Below are positions 1 to 7,450 of a stretch of DNA of 64,000 nt, piece by piece (within the stretch, counting starts at the first letter, position 1; every line of letters starts with the position of its first letter). The DNA comes from Brevibacillus fluminis (GTDB lineage Bacteria; Bacillota; Bacilli; Brevibacillales; Brevibacillaceae). The DNA lies in the NCBI RefSeq assembly GCF_003710825.1, contig NZ_RHHQ01000024.1, positions 1-64,000 on the forward strand, read 5' to 3'. The notes below the pieces were generated by a model, which saw nothing but the letters and a program-made list of their open reading frames with translations, was not told the DNA's origin and searched no databases. A program made the translations under genes and the position numbers.

Positions 1-50
1 CGCGGTAACGCGTGGAGCTGACGAATACTAATCGGTCGAGGGCTTATCCA
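1..50 (+). rRNA. 23S rRNA, 3' end (partial)
   Basis: The first 50 bases match the conserved 3' terminus of bacterial 23S rRNA (GAATACTAATCGGTCGAGG followed by the closing-stem strand GCTTATCC). Most of the gene lies upstream of the window. The spacer from 51 to 111 is only 61 bases, too short for a 5S gene, and goes straight to tRNA-Asn. Confidence 0.85.
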
Positions 51-111
51 CAACAATCCATAGCAATGACTTGCGTATCCAGTTTTGAAGGAACAACCTT
101 CAACTTTATAT

Positions 112-186
112 TCCTCAGTAGCTCAATGGTGGAGCAACCGGCTGTTAACCGGTAGGCTGGCGGTTCGAGTCCGTCCTGAGGAGCCA
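112..186 (+). tRNA. tRNA-Asn (GTT)
   Basis: Cloverleaf with acceptor stem TCCTCAG/CTGAGGA, anticodon GTT, T-loop TTCGAGT and encoded CCA. First tRNA of the post-23S cluster. Confidence 0.95.
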
Positions 187-191
187 TATGC

Positions 192-282
192 GGAGAGTTA
201 CCCAAGAGGCCGAAGGGGACGGTTTGCTAAACCGTTAGTATGCGCAAGCGTAGCGAGGGTTCGAATCCCTCACTCTCCGCCA
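192..282 (+). tRNA. tRNA-Ser (GCT)
   Basis: Acceptor GGAGAGT/ACTCTCC, anticodon GCT, long variable arm as expected for a class II serine tRNA, CCA encoded. Confidence 0.95.
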
Positions 283-296
283 TATTTACGCTTTAT

Positions 297-373
297 GGCG
301 GTGTAGCTCAGATGGCTAGAGCGTTCGGTTCATACCCGAAAGGTCGGGGGTTCGACCCCCTCCGCCGCTACCA
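297..373 (+). tRNA. tRNA-Met (CAT), elongator
   Basis: Acceptor GGCGGTG/CGCCGCT with a G-U first pair, anticodon CAT, CCA encoded. The paired acceptor end marks it as elongator rather than initiator. Confidence 0.92.
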
Positions 374-396
374 AATTTTTTGATTACTAGTAATGC

Positions 397-481
397 GCGG
401 TCGTGGTGGAATTGGCAGACACACCATCTTGAGGGGGTGGCGGGGCGACCCGTGCGAGTTCGAGTCTCGCCGACCGCACCA
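397..481 (+). tRNA. tRNA-Leu (GAG)
   Basis: Acceptor GCGGTCG/CGACCGC, anticodon stem CCATC/GGTGG with loop TTGAGGG giving GAG, long variable arm, CCA encoded. Confidence 0.93.
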
Positions 482-496
482 TAATTGTACAAGCAT

Positions 497-573
497 GGCC
501 CGTTGGTGAAGCGGTTTAACACAGCAGCCTTTCACGCTGTCATACAGGGGTTCGAATCCCCTACGGGTCACCA
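497..573 (+). tRNA. tRNA-Glu (TTC)
   Basis: Anticodon TTC, acceptor GGCCCGT paired with ACGGGTC, T-loop TTCGAAT, CCA encoded. Confidence 0.95.
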
Positions 574-580
574 TTTTTTC

Positions 581-656
581 GGAGGCTTAGCTCAGCTGGG
601 AGAGCATCTGCCTTACAAGCAGAGGGTCGGCGGTTCGATCCCGTCAGCCTCCACCA
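581..656 (+). tRNA. tRNA-Val (TAC)
   Basis: Acceptor GGAGGCT/AGCCTCC, anticodon TAC, CCA encoded. Confidence 0.95.
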
Positions 657-673
657 TATAGTTTTCTTACCGT

Positions 674-750
<77 letters not shown>

Positions 751-826
751 AATTTTCTACTTGCATGATCTGGGAGTAACATCTTGCTCAAGTAGAATCG
801 TAGTGCCCGTAGGGTGCACCAAATAT
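751..826 (+). other. Unassigned 76-base spacer inside the tRNA cluster
   Basis: Other spacers in the cluster are about 5 to 24 bases; this one is 76. It contains a perfect 7-base inverted repeat (CTACTTG and CAAGTAG) and a small bulged hairpin (GTGCCCGTAGGGTGCAC) followed by CA. It does not fold as a tRNA. It may be a processing element or the remnant of a lost tRNA gene. Confidence 0.4.
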
Positions 827-903
827 GGAGCTGTGGTGAAGTTGGAGTTCACGCCGGTCTGTCACACCGGAGGTCGCGGGTTCGAGTCCCGTCAGCTCCG
901 CCA
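827..903 (+). tRNA. tRNA-Asp (GTC)
   Basis: Acceptor GGAGCTG/CAGCTCC, anticodon GTC, T-loop TTCGAGT, CCA encoded. Confidence 0.95.
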
Positions 904-924
904 TTTATGGCGAATATATAATAT

Positions 925-1000
<76 letters not shown>

Positions 1001-1012
1001 TATGATTAATGT

Positions 1013-1088
1013 GCCGGTGTAGCTCAATTGGTAGAGCACCTGACTTGTAATCAGGGGGTTGTGGGTTCAAGTCCTATCGCCGGCACCA
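1013..1088 (+). tRNA. tRNA-Thr (TGT)
   Basis: Acceptor GCCGGTG/CGCCGGC, anticodon TGT, CCA encoded. Confidence 0.95.
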
Positions 1089-1093
1089 TTTTT

Positions 1094-1168
1094 TGGGGTA
1101 TAGCCAAGCGGTAAGGCAACGGACTTTGACTCCGTCATTCCTAGGTTCGAATCCTAGTACCCCAGCCA
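1094..1168 (+). tRNA. tRNA-Gln (TTG)
   Basis: Acceptor TGGGGTA/TACCCCA, anticodon TTG, CCA encoded. Confidence 0.95.
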
Positions 1169-1172
1169 TTTC

Positions 1173-1248
1173 GAGCCATTAGCTCAGTTGGTAGAGCATC
1201 TGACTTTTAATCAGAGGGTCGAAGGTTCGAGTCCTTCATGGCTCACCA
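1173..1248 (+). tRNA. tRNA-Lys (TTT)
   Basis: Acceptor GAGCCAT/ATGGCTC, anticodon TTT, CCA encoded. Confidence 0.95.
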
Positions 1249-1266
1249 TTTTCACCAAAATGCAAT

Positions 1267-1348
1267 GCGGATGTGGCGGAATGGCAGACGCACCAGATTT
1301 AGGTTCTGGCGGGCAACCGTGGGGGTTCAAGTCCCTTCATCCGCACCA
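1267..1348 (+). tRNA. tRNA-Leu (TAG)
   Basis: Acceptor GCGGATG paired with CATCCGC, anticodon stem CCAGA/TCTGG with anticodon TAG, variable arm GGGCAACCGT, CCA encoded. Last tRNA of the cluster. Confidence 0.93.
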
Positions 1349-1360
1349 CTTTTACAAAAC

Positions 1361-1391
1361 CCTTGAGGAATCAAGGCTTTTTTTATTTTTA
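1361..1391 (+). terminator. Terminator of the rRNA/tRNA operon
   Basis: Stem CCTTGA/TCAAGG followed by a T-rich tract of about 14 bases, 12 bases after the last tRNA. A second hairpin with T tail follows at 1438. Confidence 0.8.
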
Positions 1392-1437
1392 GAGACATTT
1401 TGTAAGTTGGAAAAATGGGCTCAGACGTACAAGTAGA

Positions 1438-1462
1438 ACCACCTTGATGAAGGTGGTTTTTG
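1438..1462 (+). terminator. Second hairpin terminator
   Basis: ACCACCTT-GATG-AAGGTGGT followed by TTTTT. It probably backs up the tRNA-cluster terminator. From here to 1600 I see no gene. Confidence 0.65.
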
Positions 1463-1606
1463 TGGTTTAGGCACTACGTTTCATCTGAACGATGCGGATA
1501 CAGTTGAAATGAGTGGCTTTTGGTAAATGATCAATGCAGATCCCTCAATTTGAAACGCACTATCTTACATTCATCGAACGTTTTGAACGAAACATATATT
1601 ACCGTT

Positions 1607-1634
1607 ACCCTTGCCGTCGAAGGCAAGGGTTTTA
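1607..1634 (+). terminator. Hairpin just before the truncated gerA remnant
   Basis: ACCCTTGCC and GGCAAGGGT form a 9-bp stem followed by TTTTAG. It sits exactly where the missing N-terminal half of gerA should be. It may be the terminator of a lost upstream gene, brought next to the gerA fragment by the deletion. Confidence 0.5.
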
Positions 1635-2200
1635 GTCATGTTGAAAGCAGCAGCCATACGGTTGTTCAGCTTCTTCATTGCCATTTTGCTGCCTGCTTAC
1701 TATATTGCCGTCCTTACCTTTCACTTTGAAGTCATTCCTACCGATTTATTTCTCACGTTAAAAAGCGGCGTGGAAAAAATTCCGTTTTCCCCTATATTTG
1801 AGGCTATGTTTATGGAGCTGACCATCGAGCTTTTACGTGAAGCAAGCATTCGGCTGCCGGGGCGTGTAGGACAGACGATCGGGATTGTCGGCGGCCTTGT
1901 AATCGGGGATGCGGTTGTGAAAGCGGGACTGGTTTCCAATGCGATGATAGTCGTAGTTGCACTGACTGCACTCGCTTCGTTCGTCGTGCCTAGCCATGAG
2001 ATGAGCGGAGCACTTCGCATTTTGCGATTCCCGGTTATGCTATCGGCAGCTTTGTTTGGTTTTCTCGGAATCGCCGTCAGCTTAATGGCTATTTTCATTC
2101 ATCTGTGCAAGCTGCAATCCTTCGGTGCCCCGTATTTTGCACCGCTGCTCCCTTTCGCTGGAAAGATTTCAAGGACGCACTTGTCCGGATCCTTATTTGA
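1611..2200 (+). pseudogene. gerA-family germinant receptor subunit A, C-terminal remnant
   Basis: Remnant of a GerA/GerKA-type spore germinant receptor A subunit, an inner spore membrane protein. Only the C-terminal membrane part is present: recognisable motifs include LLPAYYIAV, EVIPTDL and the LLREASIRLPGRVGQTIGIV stretch. About 290 N-terminal residues of a normal ~490-residue protein are missing. Near 2156 a one-base loss breaks the frame just after APLLPF. The expected continuation RWKDFKDALVRI is readable in the next frame and stops at TGA 2198-2200. The first TTG/ATG codons here lie inside or just after a terminator-like hairpin, so translation is doubtful. Confidence 0.85.
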
Positions 2201-2203
2201 ATC

Positions 2204-3130
2204 ATGTGGGCAGTGGGGAAACGATTTCCCACCGCTACCTTGTATGAAATATTGCCCCAAGTTTTCGGGAAGTCGATCGGAACCTTGCTGAAAGTGGCAT
2301 ACACGGCTTATTTCATCACTACGGGGGTTTTAATTGTTGTACGATTTGGGAGTATTCTTGGGAAATGGGCCTTCTATAAGACGCCAAGCTGGGCAATCTA
2401 TATCCTAATGATTGCGCTATGCATGTATTTGGTACAAGAACGCTTGCGGACAATTGCCCGTTTCTTTGTGCTTATAAACATACTGGTCGTCATCATGATC
2501 GCCATGGCAGCCTACGCCTATACGAAAGCCAATCTGCTCTATATTCTTCCGATCGGTCAAGCGGGATGGCAAAACATCATCAAGGGCGTCTACCAGGCAA
2601 CAGATGCGATGCTCGGGTTTGAAATACTGCTGGTGGTCTACCCATTCGTGGAGGGAGGGAGCAAAGCGATACTGAAGGCTGCTTCCATTGGCAATGCGAT
2701 GTCAGTGTTGCTGTATACGTTCATGGTGTTCACCAGCCTCGCCTTCTTCAGCCCGCCGGTGATGGAGCTTGTACCTGAGCCAGTTCTCTATATGTTAAGA
2801 GCGCTTACCTTTGAATTGATTGAGCGACCGGACCTTTATTTTCTCACCATTTGGATGGTCGTGGTAACCACTGCTCTCATGAGTAACTTATATATGGCTG
2901 CAACCGGAGCGATACGGCTGTTTGGCGGAACCAATCATCGTAAAACGGTGCTGTGGATCGGTAGTCTTTTTTTCTTGATTGCGCTTTGGCCGCAGGATCC
3001 GTTTGCGATTGACGCGTTTAGCAGGTTCAATATCAAAATCAGCTACCTTTTTATCCTGACAATTCCACTTTTGATTCTCGTTGTCTCCTCAGTGCGTGGC
3101 ATGAGAAAAACGGGAGGTGTCGAGCCTTGA
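2204..3130 (+). pseudogene. gerB-family germination permease, N-terminally truncated
   Basis: Reads as a GerAB/GerKB-type permease (APC-like spore germination transporter, B subunit of the receptor) with roughly nine of the usual ten membrane segments. It starts at what is normally about residue 60 (GKRFPTATLYEILPQVFGK). The in-frame codons before the first ATG include the stop at 2198-2200 that also ends the gerA remnant, so one deletion appears to have removed the gerA tail, the junction and the gerB start. No ribosome binding site precedes 2204. The 3' end is intact, and the TGA overlaps the TTG start of the gerC gene. Probably non-functional. Confidence 0.8.
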
Positions 3131-4228
3131 ACAAGGTTGTTCTTTTCCTCGTACTCTCTCTTTCGGCAGCCATTCTTTCGGGCTGCTGGGATCAGCAGCT
3201 CTTAAAAGACGTGCGAATTATTTTCGCACTCGGTATTGACGTATCCAACAAAGGGGAATCGAGAGGCATCGTATCGGTTTTGGACGTGAAAAAGACCGAA
3301 TCAGGGACCAAGGAAGAGAGTGAAACGCACTCTGTGGTCTCCAAAACACTTCGGGATGGTCGTGATATTCTCAATCAGGAGACATCTGGCATTCTCGCAC
3401 CAAACAAATTGAATGTGCTGTTACTCGGGGAAAAATTAGCAAGACAAGGGATTTACCCAGCGATGAATATCTATTACCGTGATACCCGAACAGCGATTAA
3501 TGCCCGAACCTGCATCGTCAGGGGCACGGCACAAGAAGTCGTTGAAATGAATAAGGTCGGCACCAAACTGGTTGGGGAGCATATCTACCAGCAGCTAAAC
3601 GCGCTTGAAGATGTCACGATCGTGCCTAAGGAGTTCATCCAAACATTTTTTCCGGTGATGCTCGACCCCGGCCAAGACATGGCTCTTCCCTACGTACAAA
3701 AAAAAGAGGACAAGGTGTTTGTTCGAGGTTTGGCGCTTTTTGATGGCGACCGCATGATTGGTGAGCTGAACAAGAATGAATCCATCTTATATTTGCTGCT
3801 TCAAGGCAAGAAAGCGAAAACTGCAAGGTTTACGTTAAACGCACACGATACAAACAAACCGAACATCGCGGATTACATATCGATTGATATCAAGAGGGTG
3901 AAGCGCACGTTCAAGGTAATGGTAGATGAAGATCAAAAAATCACAGTTCATCTCGCTTTACAATTGCCTGTGATAGCCAGTGAATATCCTCTGGATCATC
4001 TAAAGGACAAAAGAGTAGTGGATCAGTTGAATGAAAAACTATCAAATGAATTGACCCAAAGAGCGAAAATGGTCATACAAAAATTCAGATGGTCAATCAT
4101 GATAGTTTTGGCGTGGGACGGCACCTTATTGCTTATTACCCGGATACTTGGAAGCGGTTGAATTGGTCGGAAGCATATTTGATACCAAACTGAATGTGAA
4201 GATTGTGGGGCATGGGATATTGGATTAA
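3127..4228 (+). pseudogene. gerC-family germination lipoprotein, frameshifted near the 3' end
   Basis: Ger(x)C lipoprotein, third subunit of the nutrient germinant receptor. TTG start at 3127, signal peptide and lipobox LSGC with the lipidated cysteine at residue 20, followed by the family start WDQQLLKDVRIIFALGID. The main frame stays open to 4161, but the family C-terminus is split over three frames. The frame shifts near 4085, after which QMVNHDSFGVGRHLIA reads through. It shifts again near 4180, after which DTKLNVKIVGHGILD runs to TAA 4226-4228. With two lesions here and two in gerA/gerB, the receptor is most likely dead, although the N-terminal 320 residues could still be made. Confidence 0.8.
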
Positions 4229-4785
4229 TTAAAAAGCGTTCCTCCCATGTCGGAAGGAACGCTTGCTCCTAATCTAAAAAATACTGCGCGATTAACATCG
4301 CGGCCAGAACTACTAGGATGCATAGCGAGAAAACTTTGAGCTCTTTTACGGTTCGGCGAATCATGTTTACTTCTTCCTGTGTGTATCTTGTCATGAGTGA
4401 GTCCCCTCTCTGGAATAGTTTTCGTTCCGGGAGAGGAGGAGACCACGAACCTTGATTCATATTTGATCGGCATGAGCTTTTGCCATTTTAAGCGAATCTG
4501 AATTAAGAACAAAAAGGTAACGATTACGGGCGGCGATGCAAATGCCGCTAGCTTAGGGTAGCTGATGAAGCGGGAAAAAAGGACGGTGTGCCCGATATAT
4601 TTGTTCAGTGACTGATGGCGATAGTTGGCTAGGTGTGCTGACCCGTGATGGGAGGTTACATACTTGGATGTCGCCCCTGGATCGGATTGCTCATCAATGA
4701 ACGTATGCGTTGGAAGGAAGCACAAGCAAAACAAAAGGAGTGCAAGGAGGCACGTATGAAAATGATTGCGTGATAGTGACTTCAT
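4225..4785 (-). CDS. Hypothetical membrane protein, C-terminus uncertain
   Basis: ATG at 4785 has a strong ribosome binding site (AAAGGAG, 7 bases upstream). The product begins with a signal-peptide or anchor-like hydrophobic segment (CLLALLLFCLCFLPTHTF) and has a second one around residues 85-100 (PPVIVTFLFLIQI). After about residue 112 the sequence becomes rich in S, R, G and P, where it runs antisense-free but out of frame over the 41-aa gene at 4269-4394. The true protein may therefore end near 4450 through a frameshift, or overlap that gene. A TATAAT-like element lies near 4840 on the minus strand. No family recognised. Confidence 0.4.
   Translation of the reverse strand: MKSLSRNHFHTCLLALLLFCLCFLPTHTFIDEQSDPGATSKYVTSHHGSAHLANYRHQSLNKYIGHTVLFSRFISYPKLAAFASPPVIVTFLFLIQIRLKWQKLMPIKYESRFVVSSSPGTKTIPERGLTHDKIHTGRSKHDSPNRKRAQSFLAMHPSSSGRDVNRAVFFRLGASVPSDMGGTLFN
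4231..4265. terminator. Bidirectional terminator between gerC remnant and minus-strand genes
   Basis: AGCGTTCCT and AGGAACGCT form the stem, with an A tract on the left side that gives a T tail for the minus strand. Confidence 0.7.
4269..4394 (-). CDS. Small single-pass membrane protein, 41 aa (hypothetical)
   Basis: Starts MTRYTQEEVNMIRRTVKEL at ATG 4394, with ribosome binding sequence AGAGGGGAC just upstream. A charged amphipathic N-terminal half is followed by a hydrophobic segment (about residues 22-38, FSLCILVVLAAMLIAQ) and the end YFLD. It is followed directly by a terminator on the minus strand. It overlaps the 3' part of the next ORF in another frame; codon content and ribosome binding site favour this small frame as the real one here. 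I do not recognise a family. Confidence 0.6.
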   Translation of the reverse strand: MTRYTQEEVNMIRRTVKELKVFSLCILVVLAAMLIAQYFLD

Positions 4786-5266
4786 TTTCGGCTCCTTTCA
4801 TCCTGGCGAGTGTTGAGACGCATGACTGCATTCTCACTATTATATCATAGGAATAGAGGCTGTAGGCTGGTAGATAGGCACCATGTCAAAGCTAGAGAAT
4901 GCTGCCAGGGAGAGCTTGGCGCGGAAATTATTGATGTGTTGAGGTTTTCCACAATCCGTGGTAATCTAGTAACAGTGTTAAAAAAACCAGATTTAGGATT
5001 TGGTGGAGATTAACAGGAGCACATTGAACGTGCCTGTATCTCCCAAGACTCGTTGTCACAGCAAGACCCAATCAGAAACAAAAATTAGCTGGAAGACGTC
5101 ATATAGAAGGAGAGTAGGAGAAGTAGTGTTCCTGCTCTTTTTTACATACAAGAGAGAATATTTGTCATTTGTTTTAATTTTACAAATATTTATTATTCTT
5201 TTCTTGTAGATTCCTTGTTTTATCCTTTATTTTGTTACTATGACCGTTGAAATTGGAGGCCTGCTC
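4786..5266. other. 480-base intergenic region
   Basis: I see no convincing gene. It holds the presumed promoter region of the minus-strand ORF ending at 4785 and a hairpin AGAGTAGGA/TCCTGCTCT (5111-5138) followed by TTTTTT. The last 120 bases, AT-rich, probably carry the promoter of the MoxR operon. Confidence 0.4.
5111..5143 (+). terminator. Terminator-like hairpin upstream of the MoxR operon
   Basis: Stem AGAGTAGGA/TCCTGCTCT with one G-U pair and a run of T. No clear gene precedes it, so it may be an attenuator or the end of an unrecognised small RNA. Confidence 0.5.
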
Positions 5267-6220
5267 ATGAACGTACTAAAAGTGGACCAACCGCATCAAG
5301 CAATCGAAAAACTCATCGCAAATATTGAAAAAGTACTGATCGGAAAAAAGCAAACCATTGAGCTCAGCCTTGTGGCTTTGCTGGCAAAAGGGCATGTCTT
5401 ATTGGAGGACGTGCCGGGTGTCGGTAAAACGATGTTGGTTCGTGCAATCGCTCGTTCAATTGGGGGCGATTTTAAGCGTATACAGTTCACTCCCGACTTA
5501 CTCCCGACCGATGTGACGGGTGTTTCCATCTTCAATCAACGTACGATGGAGTTTGAATTCCGGCAGGGGCCGATTTTTGCGCACGTGGTTCTTGCGGATG
5601 AGATTAACCGTACGTCGCCCAAGACGCAATCCGCGATGCTTGAGGCGATGGAGGAGCATTCGGTTACCGTGGATGGGGTGACCTACCAACTGCCGCAGCC
5701 ATTTTTCGTGATGGCCACGCAAAACCCGTTGGAATATGAGGGGACATTCCCGTTGCCTGAAGCCCAATTGGATCGTTTCCTCCTTCAGCTGCGTCTGGGA
5801 TACCCGTCGATACAGGAAGAGATGTCGATTTTGACGCGTTTTTCGAGCGAGCAGCCGATTGAGATGATTGATGCAGTAGTTTCGGCCGACGAGCTGCGCA
5901 GCTTGCAGATAGAAGCGACGAAGATCAAAGTGAGCGAAAGCATCAAAGAATATATCGTGCGCTTGGGGCAAAACACGCGCGAGCATGCAAACGTATATCT
6001 GGGCGTGAGTCCGCGCGGTTCTCTGGCCTTGTATCGGGCAGCGCAGGCGCTCGCGTTCATCCGCGGTCGTGATTTCGTTATCCCGGATGATGTGAAGGAG
6101 CTGGTGCCGCATACGTTCCGCCATCGTATCATTCTTAAACCGGAGGCGCGGCTGGAAGGAGAGACGGTGGATCGCTTGCTTTCTACGGTTTTGCAATCCA
6201 CACGTGTTCCCATCACCTAA
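5267..6220 (+). CDS. MoxR-family AAA+ ATPase (YeaC-like)
   Basis: MoxR ATPases act as chaperones that assemble or activate partner complexes, commonly with DUF58 and von Willebrand-type proteins. ATG 5267 is chosen because TTGGAGG lies 9 bases upstream; an upstream ATG at 5240 lacks a site. The product is 317 aa. It shows Walker A PGVGKT (about residues 50-55), Walker B VVLADEINR (107-115), the MoxR signature MATQNPLEYEGTFPLPEAQ and the sensor 2 region SPRGSLALYRAAQALA. It is followed after about 20 bases by a DUF58 gene and then a transglutaminase gene, the same trio found as yeaC-yeaD-yebA before guaA in B. subtilis. Confidence 0.93.
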   Translation: MNVLKVDQPHQAIEKLIANIEKVLIGKKQTIELSLVALLAKGHVLLEDVPGVGKTMLVRAIARSIGGDFKRIQFTPDLLPTDVTGVSIFNQRTMEFEFRQGPIFAHVVLADEINRTSPKTQSAMLEAMEEHSVTVDGVTYQLPQPFFVMATQNPLEYEGTFPLPEAQLDRFLLQLRLGYPSIQEEMSILTRFSSEQPIEMIDAVVSADELRSLQIEATKIKVSESIKEYIVRLGQNTREHANVYLGVSPRGSLALYRAAQALAFIRGRDFVIPDDVKELVPHTFRHRIILKPEARLEGETVDRLLSTVLQSTRVPIT

Positions 6221-6240
6221 AAAGAAAAGAGGTGATCTGT

Positions 6241-7449
6241 GTGGTTCAACGCAAATATGGTCTGGTAAAAATCATTGGCCTTTTGGCCGTTACGTATTCG
6301 TTCGCGATGTTTCAGGGTGGCTTTGCCAGCTGGTTCTTGTTTTATAGTAGCCTTACCTTTGTCGGTTATGAAATCATCGCCTATGTGCTGATGTTCGCTA
6401 CGCTGCAGATGACGCGGGAGATCAGCAAGGACCGTCTGCAGGACGGTGAGGATCTCGTCGTCACGGTTCATTTGCGGCGTAAAATTTGGTTTCCTCTTGG
6501 CTGGAACCTATTGATCGAATCGTTGCCAGATAAGCTTGCGGGGCTGTATGAGCCGCATCGGCAGCTGCATTTTCCTTGGTTTCAGCGCGAGCTTTCCTTT
6601 TCTTATGTGATCCCGTCCATACCGAGGGGCCACTACCAATTGAAGTCTTCTGTATTGACAGGCGGCGACTTTTTTGGCTTTTTCCAAAAGCGAAAGTCAT
6701 TTGACTTGCGTAACGAATTTTTGGTTTACCCGACTTGCAAGCTGATATCCCACTGGCCGTCCGGGGATGGAAAAATGAGTGGGAATGCGCAGGTGTCGCA
6801 TCTGCTCTCCAACGACGTGACCGCGGTGCGCGGGGTGCGCGACTATCAGCGAGGGGATCGACTAAGCCAGATTCACTGGCGCGCTTCTGCACGAGGGCTT
6901 GGGCTCAAAACGAAGGAATTTGAGCATCAAGCCATGAACCAGATCGTTTTCTTTCTCGACGTGTCAAAAGCGAGCTATGCATCGAGCGCTCCGGCTTTGT
7001 TCGAGACGGCGGTCAAACTGACCGCAAGCCTGGTTTACTACACGAGCAGAAAAATGTACCCGTATGGATTCGTTTGTCATCAAAACGATCGTGTGGCCAT
7101 TCCGCCAGCAAATAGCCAGTCGCATTTTTTCCGGATTTTCGACCAACTGGCACGCGTGATGCCGGAAGGAAACGAGAGCTTCAGCCAGGTCGTCGGGAAG
7201 CATGCGCTTGAGTTTGCCCAAGGGGTGACACTGGCGATCGTGACCGCTGGCCTGGAGAAACCGCTGATGACTCGGTTGATTCAGCTCGCGGCATCAGGGC
7301 GCAATGTGCAGCTGTTTTGGCTGCACGAAAACAGTGTCATTACGCCGGCCGAAAAAGCAATGCTGCAATTTTTAAACGCGGGTAAAGTCACATGCCGTGC
7401 CATTCATCTGGCTGAATACGATGACTTGCAACGGATAGGAGGTGCATGA
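6241..7449 (+). CDS. DUF58 domain protein (YeaD-like)
   Basis: GTG 6241 is preferred over GTG 6232 because AGAGGTGAT sits immediately upstream with normal spacing. The product is 402 aa: two N-terminal hydrophobic segments (about residues 9-60), then a cytoplasmic part. The DUF58 signature GVRDYQRGDRLSQIHWRAS lies near residues 197-215, followed by a von Willebrand-like region starting FFLDVSK. DUF58 proteins are the usual partners of MoxR ATPases. The stop at 7447-7449 abuts the next gene, so translation is probably coupled. Confidence 0.9.
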   Translation: MVQRKYGLVKIIGLLAVTYSFAMFQGGFASWFLFYSSLTFVGYEIIAYVLMFATLQMTREISKDRLQDGEDLVVTVHLRRKIWFPLGWNLLIESLPDKLAGLYEPHRQLHFPWFQRELSFSYVIPSIPRGHYQLKSSVLTGGDFFGFFQKRKSFDLRNEFLVYPTCKLISHWPSGDGKMSGNAQVSHLLSNDVTAVRGVRDYQRGDRLSQIHWRASARGLGLKTKEFEHQAMNQIVFFLDVSKASYASSAPALFETAVKLTASLVYYTSRKMYPYGFVCHQNDRVAIPPANSQSHFFRIFDQLARVMPEGNESFSQVVGKHALEFAQGVTLAIVTAGLEKPLMTRLIQLAASGRNVQLFWLHENSVITPAEKAMLQFLNAGKVTCRAIHLAEYDDLQRIGGA

Positions 7450-7450
7450 C

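Noticed and set aside
112..306. Protein-coding frame across the first tRNAs
   Set aside because: The frame merely runs through tRNA-Asn and tRNA-Ser; the tRNA cloverleafs explain the sequence.
3127..4228. gerC lesions as possible sequencing errors
   Set aside because: Cannot be excluded for any single indel, but several independent lesions (large deletions in gerA and gerB, indels in gerA and gerC) fall in this one operon, while more than 40 neighbouring genes are intact.
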